From positions 106-64,105 of the forward strand of contig NZ_MWWW01000002.1 of assembly GCF_002259745.1 (NCBI RefSeq): a DNA stretch of 64,000 nucleotides, given 5' to 3'. Position 1 is the first letter of the stretch. Every line of letters begins with the position of its first letter. Below are positions 36,101-44,332 of this stretch, piece after piece. The DNA comes from Bifidobacterium myosotis. GTDB taxonomy: Bacteria > Actinomycetota > Actinomycetes > Actinomycetales > Bifidobacteriaceae. Both the position numbers and the translations under genes were made by a program. The notes beneath the pieces are model-generated. The model was not told where the DNA came from, searched no databases, and saw only the letters and a program-made list of their open reading frames with translations.

Positions 36101-36456
36101 GGTACCGGAATCGCTCCGGTCGGCTGGGTGGCCGACGATGCCGCCGGCGTTGCCGGGGCGGCCGGGACAGGGGCGGGCGCCGGGGCCGGGAACTGGGCCG
36201 ACGGGGCGGGAACGGCAGCGAATGCACCGGTCGGAGTCTGGGGCGCGGACGAATGAGACGACAGTATGGTTTCGTCGCTTACGGCATCCGGCGTCGGAAC
36301 GACCGGGGCCGCCGGGGCAGGCACTGCCGGGAATGCCCCGGTCGGCTGTGCCTGGACGGGTGACGGCGCGGATTGCTGAGTGGCGAGCGGGTGACCGCAG
36401 GAGGCGCAGAATTTCGCGCCTTCGCGTACGGCCGAGCCACAATTCGGGCAGAACAT
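33118..36456 (-). CDS. Large zinc-ribbon membrane protein with TcaA-like extracellular domain
   Basis: A 1,112-residue protein of unknown function. Residues 1-24 are a zinc ribbon (CPNCG...CASCG, Cys 3, 6, 17, 20). A Pro/Ala/Gln-rich linker runs to about 225. About ten membrane segments lie between 235 and 690, then a second linker with near-perfect NGPI repeats (about 715-735). A final membrane helix (KKIAIIAGAVVGFVVLFSIV) starts near residue 800. The last 280 residues should be outside the cell; they begin like TcaA/YvbJ domains (VANSYISAIQSGDFDKANDI) and end in beta-rich sequence. The layout suggests an envelope sensor or cell-wall stress protein; this is inference. Confidence 0.75.
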   Translation of the reverse strand: MFCPNCGSAVREGAKFCASCGHPLATQQSAPSPVQAQPTGAFPAVPAPAAPVVPTPDAVSDETILSSHSSAPQTPTGAFAAVPAPSAQFPAPAPAPVPAAPATPAASSATQPTGAIPVPQIPLPQGNATAPAQPTGAFPAVPAPAPVPAQPQATAASTPMPAATATPAAQSFPAQPTAPAPAPTMTTGPIPTPSAAGAAPAQPGAAAPAASAPGATAVPAAANPLVKELISPGNMQTVGASVGIGVIAAIVLSVFPAIALNSLGSSTNFGGGSALTSSFSQLLSITNGMNFFHYLIFSLVFGLAGGSHFSFTSSLSDVANLSNANLSNLISYPLGLTGVALVLGAAYGAYMVARMKGIRFKFAGLISGFVSGLISALVVTLLAAIGQAPIVSGNTIQAHLTGATWRTFLVTFLLGTIGSLIGYALAQYASDSKTVFQAFWQWAHRTRGFVRSTTEVLFLQLALFLLASIVALFVMAFKDGQGMLLLMFPITLLMIGEFVFSWATFGTMSFTQGANQLPMNASLFSPELDVPVWPLWLLFVLFLVVTCWTALRASARNMYDPAYTGWQHIWKMPVAVMVFWLLVNVLFGAIGMNVEALGVEITIGPAMWNFFIMGIWAVLVEIVAMTFGPTIVVSVPALWPALVGGTVRATPQPVVDYIYASGAMFGKWPTWGTPSEGVSARPFDDGPNPPSATGGPANGPANGPINGPINGPINGPTNNGPVPPTAPAAPATPTAPTATTATFTAAPAAAPTSIPASPVAAPAASAAPGVPGSAPVAATTTMTAQQKKIAIIAGAVVGFVVLFSIVYGVLSSSVFSAKSVANSYISAIQSGDFDKANDIAKPAVDQDKAALLTDKASEGENTRISNARITQTTTNADGSVTAQLSYTLGGKEITSDSIKMVTNGGKFLIFKNWTVAEPLVKTIKVSMPDLLDSVVVNGVTVSAKNSISGSDDSSSYSYLEFPVYPGTYKVTAPKSEYYSSSTVSASTNADSSDTLKLTSTDKLKSAIDKEVKSATDKCAASTEAEPEGCPFGYSSYYSTSRYRNFKWKVKNYATVDDIDMSSSTFSTKEGDVTMNYEYHSSDGWEPDDGSRSFTANGHFTIADGKVSISFAN

Positions 36457-36719
36457 GAGATTTCCCTTCTTCTGTGTAACTCTTCGTCACCCATCGTACG
36501 CTTGATGGATTATCCAAAACAGCACCATTACGTACTTTGCATGCGGTTCGGGCGCGCCGCCACAAGGCTCGCTGGGACGTCGCCCGCTGTCTTGCCCCGT
36601 ACGTATCATATGCAAGTTGCCCAAAAGGGGCATCGCGTCCATACGCGTTGCTCCGGGCAAGCGTATACACACTCCTGCCACGGAACGTCCGTGGCCGATT
36701 AGTCCGAAGGAGGTGGGTG
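36457..36719 (+). promoter_or_regulatory. rpsF leader and divergent promoter region
   Basis: A 263-bp gap before rpsF. The last 120 bases can fold: TTGCCC near 36618 with GGGCAA near 36657, and CCACGG...CCGTGG at about 36677-36694, followed by CCGAAGGAGG. Leaders of rpsF operons often bind the S6:S18 complex for feedback, and this could be such a leader, but I cannot confirm the conserved motif. Confidence 0.3.
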
Positions 36720-37013
36720 ATGTCTGCGCACAAGTACGAACTGATGTTCATCGCCGATCCTGAGCTGGATGAGCGCGGTCTGAAGAAGCTGACCGAGCAG
36801 TATCTGGAACTCGTCACCAAGGAAGGCGGTTCCGTCGATGAGCCCGATTACTGGGGTCGTCGCAAGCTCGCCTACGAGATTGCCGGCAAGACCGAGGGCA
36901 ACTACGTCGTGGTGACCTACACTGCCGAGCCCGCTGTCAGCGACGAGCTCGATCGTGTGCTCAACCTCAACGAATCCGTGATCCGTACGAAGATCCTTCG
37001 TAAGGACGCCTGA
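36720..37013 (+). CDS. rpsF: 30S ribosomal protein S6
   Basis: A 97-residue S6 that binds 16S rRNA with S18. It starts MSAHKYELMFIADPELDERG and contains DYWGRRKLAYEIAGKTEGNY and the C-terminal NLNESVIRTKIL. The ATG at 36720 follows the strong GAAGGAGGTGG; the frame is open upstream but not coding. It heads the rpsF-ssb-rpsR-rplI operon. Confidence 0.97.
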   Translation: MSAHKYELMFIADPELDERGLKKLTEQYLELVTKEGGSVDEPDYWGRRKLAYEIAGKTEGNYVVVTYTAEPAVSDELDRVLNLNESVIRTKILRKDA

Positions 37014-37068
37014 GTTACAGCGTTTCAGTCAGCTGATGCTGGCAAGTGAGTGAAAGTCAAGGACCGTT

Positions 37069-37725
37069 ATGGCAGGCGAAACCGTCATCACCGTAGTTGG
37101 TAACCTCACCCGTGATCCGGAGGTGCGAACGATTGGCAGTGGATCGACAGTGGCGAACTTCACCATCGCCGCGTCCACCCGCCAGTTCAACCGCAACACG
37201 AATCAGTGGGAGGACGGCGATACGCTGTTCATGAACTGCTCGGCATGGGATGGTCGCGCTTCGTCGCTGGCCTCGAACATCGCCAGCAGTCTGTCCAAGG
37301 GTATGCGAGTGATCGCTCAGGGACGTTTGACGCAACGTTCCTATCAAGCTCAGGACGGAAGTCAGCGCACGGTTGTTGAACTTCGTGTCGACGAAATCGG
37401 TCCGGCGCTTTCGCGTGCCACCGCACAGGTGACCCGTCAGACCGGTCAGGGCGGCTTCCAAGGCCGCACCAATGGCGGCTATCAGGGCGGTCAGCCGAAC
37501 AACGGCTATGGCAATCAGGGTGGTAACGGTGGTTTCCAGGGTGGCTACAACGGTGGCTATCAGGGTGGCGCCGCCTACTCCCAGCAGCCGTCCGCGCCTG
37601 CCGCTCCGTCCGCTCCGGCGGCTGATCCGTGGAGCAACGCCGGTTCCTCCGATTCCGGCAGCTTCTCGACGTTCGGCGCCTCCTCCGATTTCGGCGGTGG
37701 CGACGACAACGACCCGGAGTTCTGA
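37069..37725 (+). CDS. ssb: Single-stranded DNA-binding protein
   Basis: A 218-residue SSB. The OB-fold spans about 1-115 ([40 protein letters not shown]). A Gly/Asn/Gln-rich flexible tail follows, ending in the acidic tip DDNDPEF, which recruits replication and repair proteins and is a variant of the usual DDDIPF. An AAGGACCGTT ribosome site precedes the ATG. Linkage to rpsF and rpsR is typical. Confidence 0.96.
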   Translation: MAGETVITVVGNLTRDPEVRTIGSGSTVANFTIAASTRQFNRNTNQWEDGDTLFMNCSAWDGRASSLASNIASSLSKGMRVIAQGRLTQRSYQAQDGSQRTVVELRVDEIGPALSRATAQVTRQTGQGGFQGRTNGGYQGGQPNNGYGNQGGNGGFQGGYNGGYQGGAAYSQQPSAPAAPSAPAADPWSNAGSSDSGSFSTFGASSDFGGGDDNDPEF

Positions 37726-37868
37726 TTCCGTTCGGACTGGTCAGGTACCGGTCCTCAGGCGGATTCAGACGAAAGGGGCGAAGCGGCGCGATATCTGATT
37801 CGCGCGCTCGCCATGCCCTTCACTTTTGCCAATCAGCATAAGCAATATCGATTTTTAAGGAGAACATC

Positions 37869-38117
37869 ATGTCACGTAAGAGGCCGCAACCGCCGGTCAA
37901 GCCGTTCAAGAAGAAGCCGAACCCGCTGAAGGCTGCCAAGATCAGCGTGATCGATTACAAGGACGTTGCGCTGCTGCGCAAGTTCATTTCCGATCGCGGC
38001 AAGATCCGTTCCCGTCGTATCACCGGTGTCACCGTGCAGGAGCAGCGCGAGATCTCCAAGGCGATCAAGAACGCCCGCGAGATGGCCCTGCTGCCGTACG
38101 CCACTTCGGGTCGCTGA
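37869..38117 (+). CDS. rpsR: 30S ribosomal protein S18
   Basis: An 82-residue basic S18. The core motif [20 protein letters not shown] and the end [18 protein letters not shown] are diagnostic. There is no CxxC zinc motif, so it is the zinc-independent form. The Shine-Dalgarno AAGGAGAACATC precedes the ATG. Confidence 0.97.
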   Translation: MSRKRPQPPVKPFKKKPNPLKAAKISVIDYKDVALLRKFISDRGKIRSRRITGVTVQEQREISKAIKNAREMALLPYATSGR

Positions 38118-38136
38118 GTTAGGGAGGCTTTGAACA

Positions 38137-38583
38137 ATGGCTGAAACCAAGGTTATTCTCACCAAGACCGTGTCCAACCTGGGCCACGCCGGTGATGTCG
38201 TGAACGTGAAGGCCGGCTACGCCCGCAACTTCCTGTTCCCGCAGCACCTCGCCTTCGCTTGGACCAAGGGCGCCGAGGCTCAGATCACCGCCATGAAGCG
38301 CGCTCGTCTGGCCAAGGCCGTCGCCACCCGCGAAGAGGCCGTCGCCGCCAAGGCCGCCATCGAGGGCACGACCGTCGAGATCGCCGCCAAGGTGTCCGAG
38401 TCCGGCAAGCTGTTCGGTGGCATCTCCACTGAGGCCATCGCCATCGCTCTGTCCGACAAGGCCCCGGTGAACCCGAAGGCCATCGAGGTCGAGCCCATCA
38501 AGACCACCGGCGATTTCCCCGCCAAGGTGGTCCTCCACCCGGAGATCACCGCTTCCTTCTTCGTGAAGGTCGTGGCCGAGTGA
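38137..38583 (+). CDS. rplI: 50S ribosomal protein L9
   Basis: A 148-residue L9 with N-domain [20 protein letters not shown] and [16 protein letters not shown], a long connecting helix and a C-domain. It is last in the rpsF operon, 19 bases after rpsR, with GGGAGG before the ATG and a terminator 57 bases after the stop. Confidence 0.97.
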   Translation: MAETKVILTKTVSNLGHAGDVVNVKAGYARNFLFPQHLAFAWTKGAEAQITAMKRARLAKAVATREEAVAAKAAIEGTTVEIAAKVSESGKLFGGISTEAIAIALSDKAPVNPKAIEVEPIKTTGDFPAKVVLHPEITASFFVKVVAE

Positions 38584-38639
38584 GTCATTCCGGCTTCGCG
38601 CTGGAATCTTTCAGACTGAAGGTCTGAGCTTAAGCATCG

Positions 38640-38685
38640 AAAAGCCCCGTGTCCGCATGGTTATGACATGCGACGCGGGGCTTTT
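38640..38685 (+). terminator. Terminator of the rpsF operon
   Basis: A 10-bp stem AAAAGCCCCG with CGGGGCTTTT around an inner CGCATG/CATGCG hairpin, ending in TTTT. Confidence 0.88.
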
Positions 38686-39070
38686 CGTATTTGGTTGTGT
38701 TTGGTTGTACCTGGTTGTGTTTGGCCGTGTCTGTCCGTGCCTGCCTTTGTTTAGCTGCATTCGGGTGTGACTGGGTGCATCCGTCTGGTTATGTCAGCTA
38801 TATCGGCGTCCCGTGATGGATTACTGTCGGTCTTCGACATGCCACTGGTCTATCTCGTAATTGTGTGAGTGTTGTTAGTCCCCTCTTGGGACGTTGCCAT
38901 AAAGCAAACAGCGTTGCTGTTTGCAGGTAACGTGCGAGCCGGCAGGTCGCGCTGCAGGACGGGCTGGCGGCGAAGCTGACTGGGGAGAGACAGGAGATGC
39001 AGTGCTCAATTATTGGTGAGGCTGGACCATCACTGTTGGTTTTGTAGTGTTTGAAGTCCATCAAATTGTT

Positions 39071-39281
39071 GACTGTAGGTTTTCGACGCTTGACTGTCGG
39101 ACCTCGACGGACGACTGTCGGTTCTCGACGCTTGAGTGTCGGACCTCGACGGACGACTGTAGGTTTTCGACGCTTGAGTGTCGGACCTCGTACAAAATAT
39201 GTACGTAATCCGACACTCAAGCGTTGTAATCCGACAGTCATGCGTCGGTATCCGACACTCAAGCGTCGAAAACCGACAGTC
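39071..39281. repeat. 21-bp phased convergent repeat array
   Basis: Six rightward copies of GASTGTMGG start at 39071, 39092, 39113, 39134, 39155 and 39176. Four leftward copies (CCGACASTC) start at 39210, 39231, 39252 and 39273. Every step within each side is exactly 21 bp, and forward units alternate to give a 42-bp super-repeat. The centre is GTACAAAATATGTAC (39190-39204). A lone related unit lies at 38822. The gap 38,584-39,609 contains no credible gene: a GTT/GT-rich stretch at 38,690-38,790, a hairpin block at 38,893-38,965, this array, and unremarkable sequence up to the tRNA. Confidence 0.88.
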
Positions 39282-39609
39282 AACTGGTGTCAGTCCGGCA
39301 GTTTTAGGGGTGCGGTGGAGTGAAGCGCCGATGATGGGGTAAAACCCGTCATTTTAAGGTGGTGATACTGGGCTGGAGGTCGGACGCTGGAGGTCGGACG
39401 CCTATGGTCTGCATGGTTGGCAACGAGTATGTATATTTTGTAAAGGCCTTCCACTGATGTGATGGGAGGTGGGCTGATGTCGTCGAGACGGCTCAAAATC
39501 CCGTTTTCAAAAACGTTGGAATTCCGGGCGACACGCCGGAGGTTGCATTCGTCTCGAATCTGAGTATATTTATCACCTGTTGCAAGGAACACTTCAACAG
39601 CTAACCACT

Positions 39610-39683
39610 GCCCCCGTAGCTCAGTTGGTTAGAGCAGCTGACTCTTAATCAGCGTGTCCAGGGTTCGAGTCCCTGCGGGGGCA
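39610..39683 (+). tRNA. tRNA-Lys (anticodon CTT)
   Basis: Complete cloverleaf. The acceptor stem GCCCCCG pairs with CGGGGGC, the D arm is GCTC...GAGC, the anticodon stem GCTGA/TCAGC encloses CTCTTAA (anticodon CTT), and the T arm is CAGGG-TTCGAGT-CCCTG with discriminator A. CCA is not encoded. Confidence 0.97.
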
Positions 39684-39853
39684 CACTTAAGGCATCGACT
39701 TCGGTCGGTGCCTTTCTTGTTTCTCGCCGAAACCCTTTGAAGTATTGTTTTCCCGGGGTTTCTCATATCCGGGGAATGTGCTTCTATCCCTGATTATCCC
39801 TGATGGGTGGCTGCCACCCATCGTGCAGGTATATCGTTGTGCGCCCTAAAAGG

Positions 39854-40045
39854 GTTGCAGGTGAAAGGTGTCTGTTTATGGGCTTTTCGAGGCCATAAAC
39901 AGACACGTTTCACCTGCAACCCCCATAATCGTGTTCTTTTGCCTGCATCCTAGGCCGTACACAGACACAAAACACCTGCGATTCGACGCGGCCACGTCGA
40001 TAGGGCGTCCAAGGGCGTCATAACAGACACCTTTTCACCTGCAAC
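39854..40045. repeat. 62-bp phased repeat array
   Basis: Four copies of a 25-bp motif near TAAACAGACAC/CACCTGCAAC. One is leftward (39854-39878) and three are rightward, with CAGACAC starting at 39900, 39962 and 40024, exactly 62 bp apart. Copies 1 and 2 form an inverted repeat with 28-bp arms. The gap 39,684-40,489 between the tRNA and the aquaporin gene contains this array and otherwise unassigned sequence; no gene is credible. Confidence 0.82.
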
Positions 40046-40489
40046 CTCTCACGGGCCCCGGCGTCCGTATCCGCACTACAGGTATTTTGTACGCTTTCCC
40101 GATTTTCGCGTGCAAGGAGCGTGTGGTTCCACACACCATCCAAGCCCACCCATGACGAAACCACCATGCACACCACAATGAAGGGCCACTCAGGTAGCAA
40201 GCTGGGTTACAAGGTTCCGGAGGGTCCTGATGGCCAATTCACGCTATAGGAGCTTTGCCGGAATGAGACGATCTCCGGAGTTGCGAATCATCGGCGTGTC
40301 GCGATGGGTCACGTACCCTATGGCCTCCCCATTGAAATCATCGGGAAATGAGGGTCCCGACCGACTTGAGCCGTGGAATGGGCGACGCTCCACGGTTCAG
40401 CCCTCGGCGTACGCTTGTCACGTTTGCGCGACTTGGCCTTCGGCCCTATTCGCAGTCACATCCTCATTCGAACGAGAAAAGAAGAAGCA

Positions 40490-41221
40490 GTGGAATACTC
40501 CCTCTTTACCAAGCTGGCTGCCGAGTTCTTCGGCACGGCCATCCTGATGATTTTCGGCAACGGCTCTGTGGCCAATGTCGAGCTCAAGAACACAAAGGGC
40601 CATCATGCCGGATGGCTCAACATCGCCATGGGCTACGGTTTCGGTGTGATGTTCCCGGTCCTGATGTTCGGTGCGGTCTCCGGCGCGCACATCAACCCGG
40701 CCATGACCATCGCCCAGGCCGTCAATGGCATGTTCCCGTGGAACGAAGTGCTGCCGTACATCATCGCCCAGCTGCTCGGCGCGGCGCTCGGCCAGTTCAT
40801 CGTCTACCTGACGTACTACCCGCACTACAAGGAGACCGAAGATCCCGACGCCATCTTCGCCACGTTCTGCACCAGCGACGCCGATGACAAGAAGGTCAAC
40901 TACTTCGTCAACGAGATGTTCGGCACCCTGGTGCTCGTCTTCGGCGCGCTGTGCTGCCTGATGGACCCGTGGGGCGAGAAGGACCCTGCCGCCGCCGCAA
41001 TCGTCGTCGGCTTCATCGTGTGGGGCCTCGTCACCTCCATGGGCGGCCCGACCGGCCCCGGTCTGAACCCGGCCCGTGACCTCATGCCGCGCGTCCTGCA
41101 CGCCATTCTGCCGATTCCGCACAAGGGCTCCTCCCGCTGGGGCGAGGCGTGGATTCCGGTCGTGGCCCCGATTGTGGGCGCGATCATCGGTGCGTGGATG
41201 TTCGTGTTCTTCTTCGGCTGA
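40490..41221 (+). CDS. glpF: Glycerol facilitator / aquaporin (MIP family)
   Basis: A 243-residue channel with six helices. The two NPA boxes are SGAHINPAMTIAQAV and GPGLNPARDLMPR; Asp after the second NPAR marks glycerol-conducting members. The GTG at 40490 is chosen because the protein then begins VEYSLFTKLAAEFFGTAILM like its family, with AAAAGAAGAAG upstream. Codons further upstream to 40373 look non-coding. It is a single gene, closed by a terminator. Confidence 0.9.
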   Translation: MEYSLFTKLAAEFFGTAILMIFGNGSVANVELKNTKGHHAGWLNIAMGYGFGVMFPVLMFGAVSGAHINPAMTIAQAVNGMFPWNEVLPYIIAQLLGAALGQFIVYLTYYPHYKETEDPDAIFATFCTSDADDKKVNYFVNEMFGTLVLVFGALCCLMDPWGEKDPAAAAIVVGFIVWGLVTSMGGPTGPGLNPARDLMPRVLHAILPIPHKGSSRWGEAWIPVVAPIVGAIIGAWMFVFFFG

Positions 41222-41251
41222 TCGGCACCGGCATACGCCCTACATGCATAC

Positions 41252-41291
41252 AAAAAGGCTCCAACCTCTCAATAGGGGTTGGAGCCTTTTT
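41252..41291 (+). terminator. Terminator after glpF
   Basis: A 15-bp stem AAAAAGGCTCCAACC with GGTTGGAGCCTTTTT, with A and T tracts on both sides, so it could work in both directions. Confidence 0.9.
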
Positions 41292-41345
41292 CGATATGCG
41301 CTACAAACGTGACCGCAGCGGAGCCGCCGGCCATATGCGCAAATG

Positions 41346-41472
41346 TCCCACGGTGTAGGGATATGCCCACGGTGTAGGGAGTCGATTATCCACTTTGGCG
41401 GAATAAAGCCGTTTTGGCTCCCTACACCATGTGGATTTCCCTACACCGTGGGCGAATCCCTACGCCGTGGGG
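41346..41472. repeat. 19-bp phased convergent repeat array
   Basis: Five copies of CCCACGGTGTAGGGA: rightward at 41346 and 41365, leftward at 41419, 41438 and 41457. Steps are exactly 19 bp. It lies between the glpF terminator and the 3' end of the leftward copper ATPase gene. Confidence 0.85.
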
Positions 41473-41495
41473 TGCGCGAAACGGTGCGATGGGCG

Positions 41496-44294
41496 TCACT
41501 CGCTCAGGAACACCTGCGGCGCCTTCATGAAGTTGGTGGCGCAGTGCTCGCCGCAGAAGTAGTAGGTCTTGCCGTTGTATTCGCGCGTGATGGACTCGGC
41601 GTTCACCGCAACACTCATGCCGCACACCGGGTCGGTGGCGGTTTCGCCGTCGGCGGTGGCCATGTGATGCATGTGCATGTTCATTTCCATGTGATTCTCC
41701 TTGGTTGATGGTGATTGTTCGGACAAGTGCAATGAGGTGCGGTCGTCGACGATAACGGTCGGCTCCCGCCTGTTCGTGCCGTCTGTCGTACCGCCAGCTG
41801 TACCGCCAGCCGTACCGTCGTGAGCGTTGTCAGCGACGCCATCGCCGACAACACCGCCGGCCGATGCGAGGCCGCCGTCGATCCGCGCGCCATGCAGACG
41901 ATTCGCGTTGAGTACGAGACACGTCGAGCTCAGGGCCATCGCCAGTCCGGCGATCATCGGGCTGAGCAGCCATCCGGTGAACGGGTAGAGCACGCCTGCC
42001 GCAATCGGGATGCCGATTACGTTGTATCCGAAGGCCCAGCCCAGATTCTCCCGAATGTTGCGCATGGTGGCCTGAGAAAGGTCGATGGTCTTGAGCACGC
42101 CTCTGAGGTCACCGCTCATCAGCGTCACGTCCGCGGACTGCATGGCCACGTCCGTGCCCGTGCCGATGGCGATACCCAAATCGGCTTGTGCCAACGCGGG
42201 GGCGTCGTTGATGCCGTCGCCCACCATGGCGATGAGGTTCGTGGATTGATCGGTGCTGCGAGAACCGCCGACGGGAGTGTTCCGTGCGGTAACAGGGCGT
42301 GCGGAGCCGTCCGCTCGGTCGGACGGAGCAGTTGCGGAATCGGGCATCGCTCCCGACAGGCCGTCGCGTTCGCGCTGCAGCCTTTCGATCCAGTAGGCCT
42401 TGCCATCGGGCTTGACCTCGCAGATCACGGTGTCGATGCCCACTTCGCGTGCGATGCGACTTGCCACGTCCGCCTTGTCGCCGGATAGCATGACCGTGCG
42501 AATACCGCGGGCGCGCAATGCCGCGATGGCCTGTGCCGAGCCTTCCTTGACCGTGTCCTGTTCGTAGCTCGGTCGGCTCCAATCGGCGGATTCGTCCGCA
42601 ATGCCGCGCGTGATGGTGCCGGTCTTGTCGAACACCACGGTGCCGATGCGCCGGGCCCGTTCCAGGGCTTTTGCGCTGGTGACGAGCACGCCATTCGTGG
42701 CGCCCAGTCCCAGCGCCACCGTCACCGAAAGCGGGGTGGCCAGTCCCAGCGCGCACGGGCAGGCGATGATTAGTACGCTGACCGCCGTGACCAGAGCGTG
42801 GGCCAGTCTCGGATCGGGGCCGACCGATACCCATATCGCGAACGTCCAGATGGCGATGATCATCACTGCGGGCACGAAGTACCGCGCGATGCGGTCGGCG
42901 AGTTGCTGAACCGGGGCTTTGGTGGCCTGCGCCCGGGCCACGAGGCCGGCGATCTGCGAAAGTACGGTATTCGCGCCCACTTGGGTGATGCGCATGAGCA
43001 CGTTGCCCTTGAGCAGCACCGTGGCGCCGGTGAGTTGTGTGCCGGCGTTCTTGACGATTGGTTTGGACTCGCCGGTGATCATCGATTCGTCGACGGTGGC
43101 CTCGCCGGTCACGGTCTCGCCGTCCGCCGGTATGCGCTCGCCGGCTCGGACGATGACCAGATCGTTGACGGCTAGGGCATCGACGTCCGTGTCCGTTGCG
43201 TTGGCCGGGTTCAGCCAGTCATCGTTGGTCGCGTCGATGCCGTCGTTCAGCAGGTGTGCGGTCCGCGGGCGGAGTTTGATCAGGGATTGCACGGCTTTGC
43301 CTGTGCCTTCCCTCGCCTTGGTTTCCAGCAGTCGTCCGACCAGAACCAGCGTGATGACCACGCCGACCGATTCGAAATACGGTTCGCGGGAGCCCTCCGG
43401 GAAGACCCAAGGGGCGATGCAGGTGACCAGACTGTACAGATAGGCGGCCGACGTGCCGAGGGACACCAGCGAATTCATGTCCGGTGAGCGGTGGGCCAGT
43501 GCCGGGAAGCCGACCGAATGGATGGGATGTCCGCAGTAGAACATCACCGGGGTGATGAGGATGGCCTGCAGCCACGGATTGACCATCCAGTGCGGCACGA
43601 GCGCGGGGTTGGCCATGTGCAGCATGGTGGCGGCGAACACCGGGATGGTGAGTATCGCGCCGATGACGACCAGTTTGGTGAGGGACTTGATTTCGTTGCG
43701 GCGCTCCTGTGCCTCCCGGCGTTCGGCCTCTGCGGCATCCGTGGAGCTTGGGGTCGCGCTGGGCGAGGGGGCAGGGTGATGGGTGGGTGTCGCTGTTGGG
43801 GTCTGTCCGTGCTCGGGGGTGACGGATGCGCCGGATTCATCGGATGCGTCGGCTGAGCTGGATGAGCTGAGGGCGCTTTCGGATGACGCGTCGGCATTGC
43901 TGGTCGCAGGGTCGTCTTCCACGCGCAGCAGGCCGTGGACCATGTTCATGCCGCAGGCGAAGGGGTACTCGCCGGCGGGCAGGGGCGGCAGCTCCACGTT
44001 GGTCGTGGCGTTGCCCGGCAGCATGGCGTCCAGTCCGAGATCCGCGAAGACCACATGCGAGGTGCACTCGCCGGTCTCCTGACGGTCAAACGTCAGGGTA
44101 GCCGGCAGGCCGGCGCGCATGGTGATGGTCGAGGGGGAGTAGCCGCCTTTGACTGTGATTGTGGCGCGCTGGCGCCCGCCGCTTACCGTTCCAGCCTGTC
44201 CGCGTTGCGGTGCGAAGAAGAACCGCAGCACCAGCCACGTCAGTGCGGCCGCTGCCAGCAATGCCACTGCGATCGGAAAGATGTTGAATTCCAT
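41496..44294 (-). CDS. Cupredoxin / P1B-type ATPase / YHS fusion, probable copper transporter
   Basis: A 932-residue protein. The parts in order are: a membrane helix (5-25); a cupredoxin-like domain (about 45-128) with Cu ligands in CTSHVVF and FACGMNMVHG; a linker; and membrane segments with FYCGHPIHSVGFPALAHRSP. The ATPase core has TGESKP, the ion-path CPCALGLATP, phosphorylation motif VFDKTGTITRG and hinge GDGINDAPALAQADLGIAIG. The end is a Met/His-rich MEMNMHMHHM stretch and a YHS domain with DPVCGMSV and YYFCGEHC. Only about 17 residues separate the phosphorylation motif from the rest of the P-domain, so the nucleotide-binding domain with its HP motif is missing. It is divergent from csoR. 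Confidence 0.85.
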   Translation of the reverse strand: MEFNIFPIAVALLAAAALTWLVLRFFFAPQRGQAGTVSGGRQRATITVKGGYSPSTITMRAGLPATLTFDRQETGECTSHVVFADLGLDAMLPGNATTNVELPPLPAGEYPFACGMNMVHGLLRVEDDPATSNADASSESALSSSSSADASDESGASVTPEHGQTPTATPTHHPAPSPSATPSSTDAAEAERREAQERRNEIKSLTKLVVIGAILTIPVFAATMLHMANPALVPHWMVNPWLQAILITPVMFYCGHPIHSVGFPALAHRSPDMNSLVSLGTSAAYLYSLVTCIAPWVFPEGSREPYFESVGVVITLVLVGRLLETKAREGTGKAVQSLIKLRPRTAHLLNDGIDATNDDWLNPANATDTDVDALAVNDLVIVRAGERIPADGETVTGEATVDESMITGESKPIVKNAGTQLTGATVLLKGNVLMRITQVGANTVLSQIAGLVARAQATKAPVQQLADRIARYFVPAVMIIAIWTFAIWVSVGPDPRLAHALVTAVSVLIIACPCALGLATPLSVTVALGLGATNGVLVTSAKALERARRIGTVVFDKTGTITRGIADESADWSRPSYEQDTVKEGSAQAIAALRARGIRTVMLSGDKADVASRIAREVGIDTVICEVKPDGKAYWIERLQRERDGLSGAMPDSATAPSDRADGSARPVTARNTPVGGSRSTDQSTNLIAMVGDGINDAPALAQADLGIAIGTGTDVAMQSADVTLMSGDLRGVLKTIDLSQATMRNIRENLGWAFGYNVIGIPIAAGVLYPFTGWLLSPMIAGLAMALSSTCLVLNANRLHGARIDGGLASAGGVVGDGVADNAHDGTAGGTAGGTTDGTNRREPTVIVDDRTSLHLSEQSPSTKENHMEMNMHMHHMATADGETATDPVCGMSVAVNAESITREYNGKTYYFCGEHCATNFMKAPQVFLSE

Positions 44295-44332
44295 AACCGC
44301 TCCTTCCCTCTTTATTGTATCGCCAGACAGTG

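Noticed and set aside
39071..39281. CRISPR array
   Set aside because: Repeats are 9-bp cores at 21-bp steps in both orientations; spacers are not unique and no cas genes are present.
39610..39683. Integration site (att) of a mobile element at tRNA-Lys
   Set aside because: No integrase, and no second copy of the tRNA 3' end was seen in the window.
40018..40470. Short frames between tRNA-Lys and glpF
   Set aside because: They overlap the repeat array, lack start signals and have no family features.
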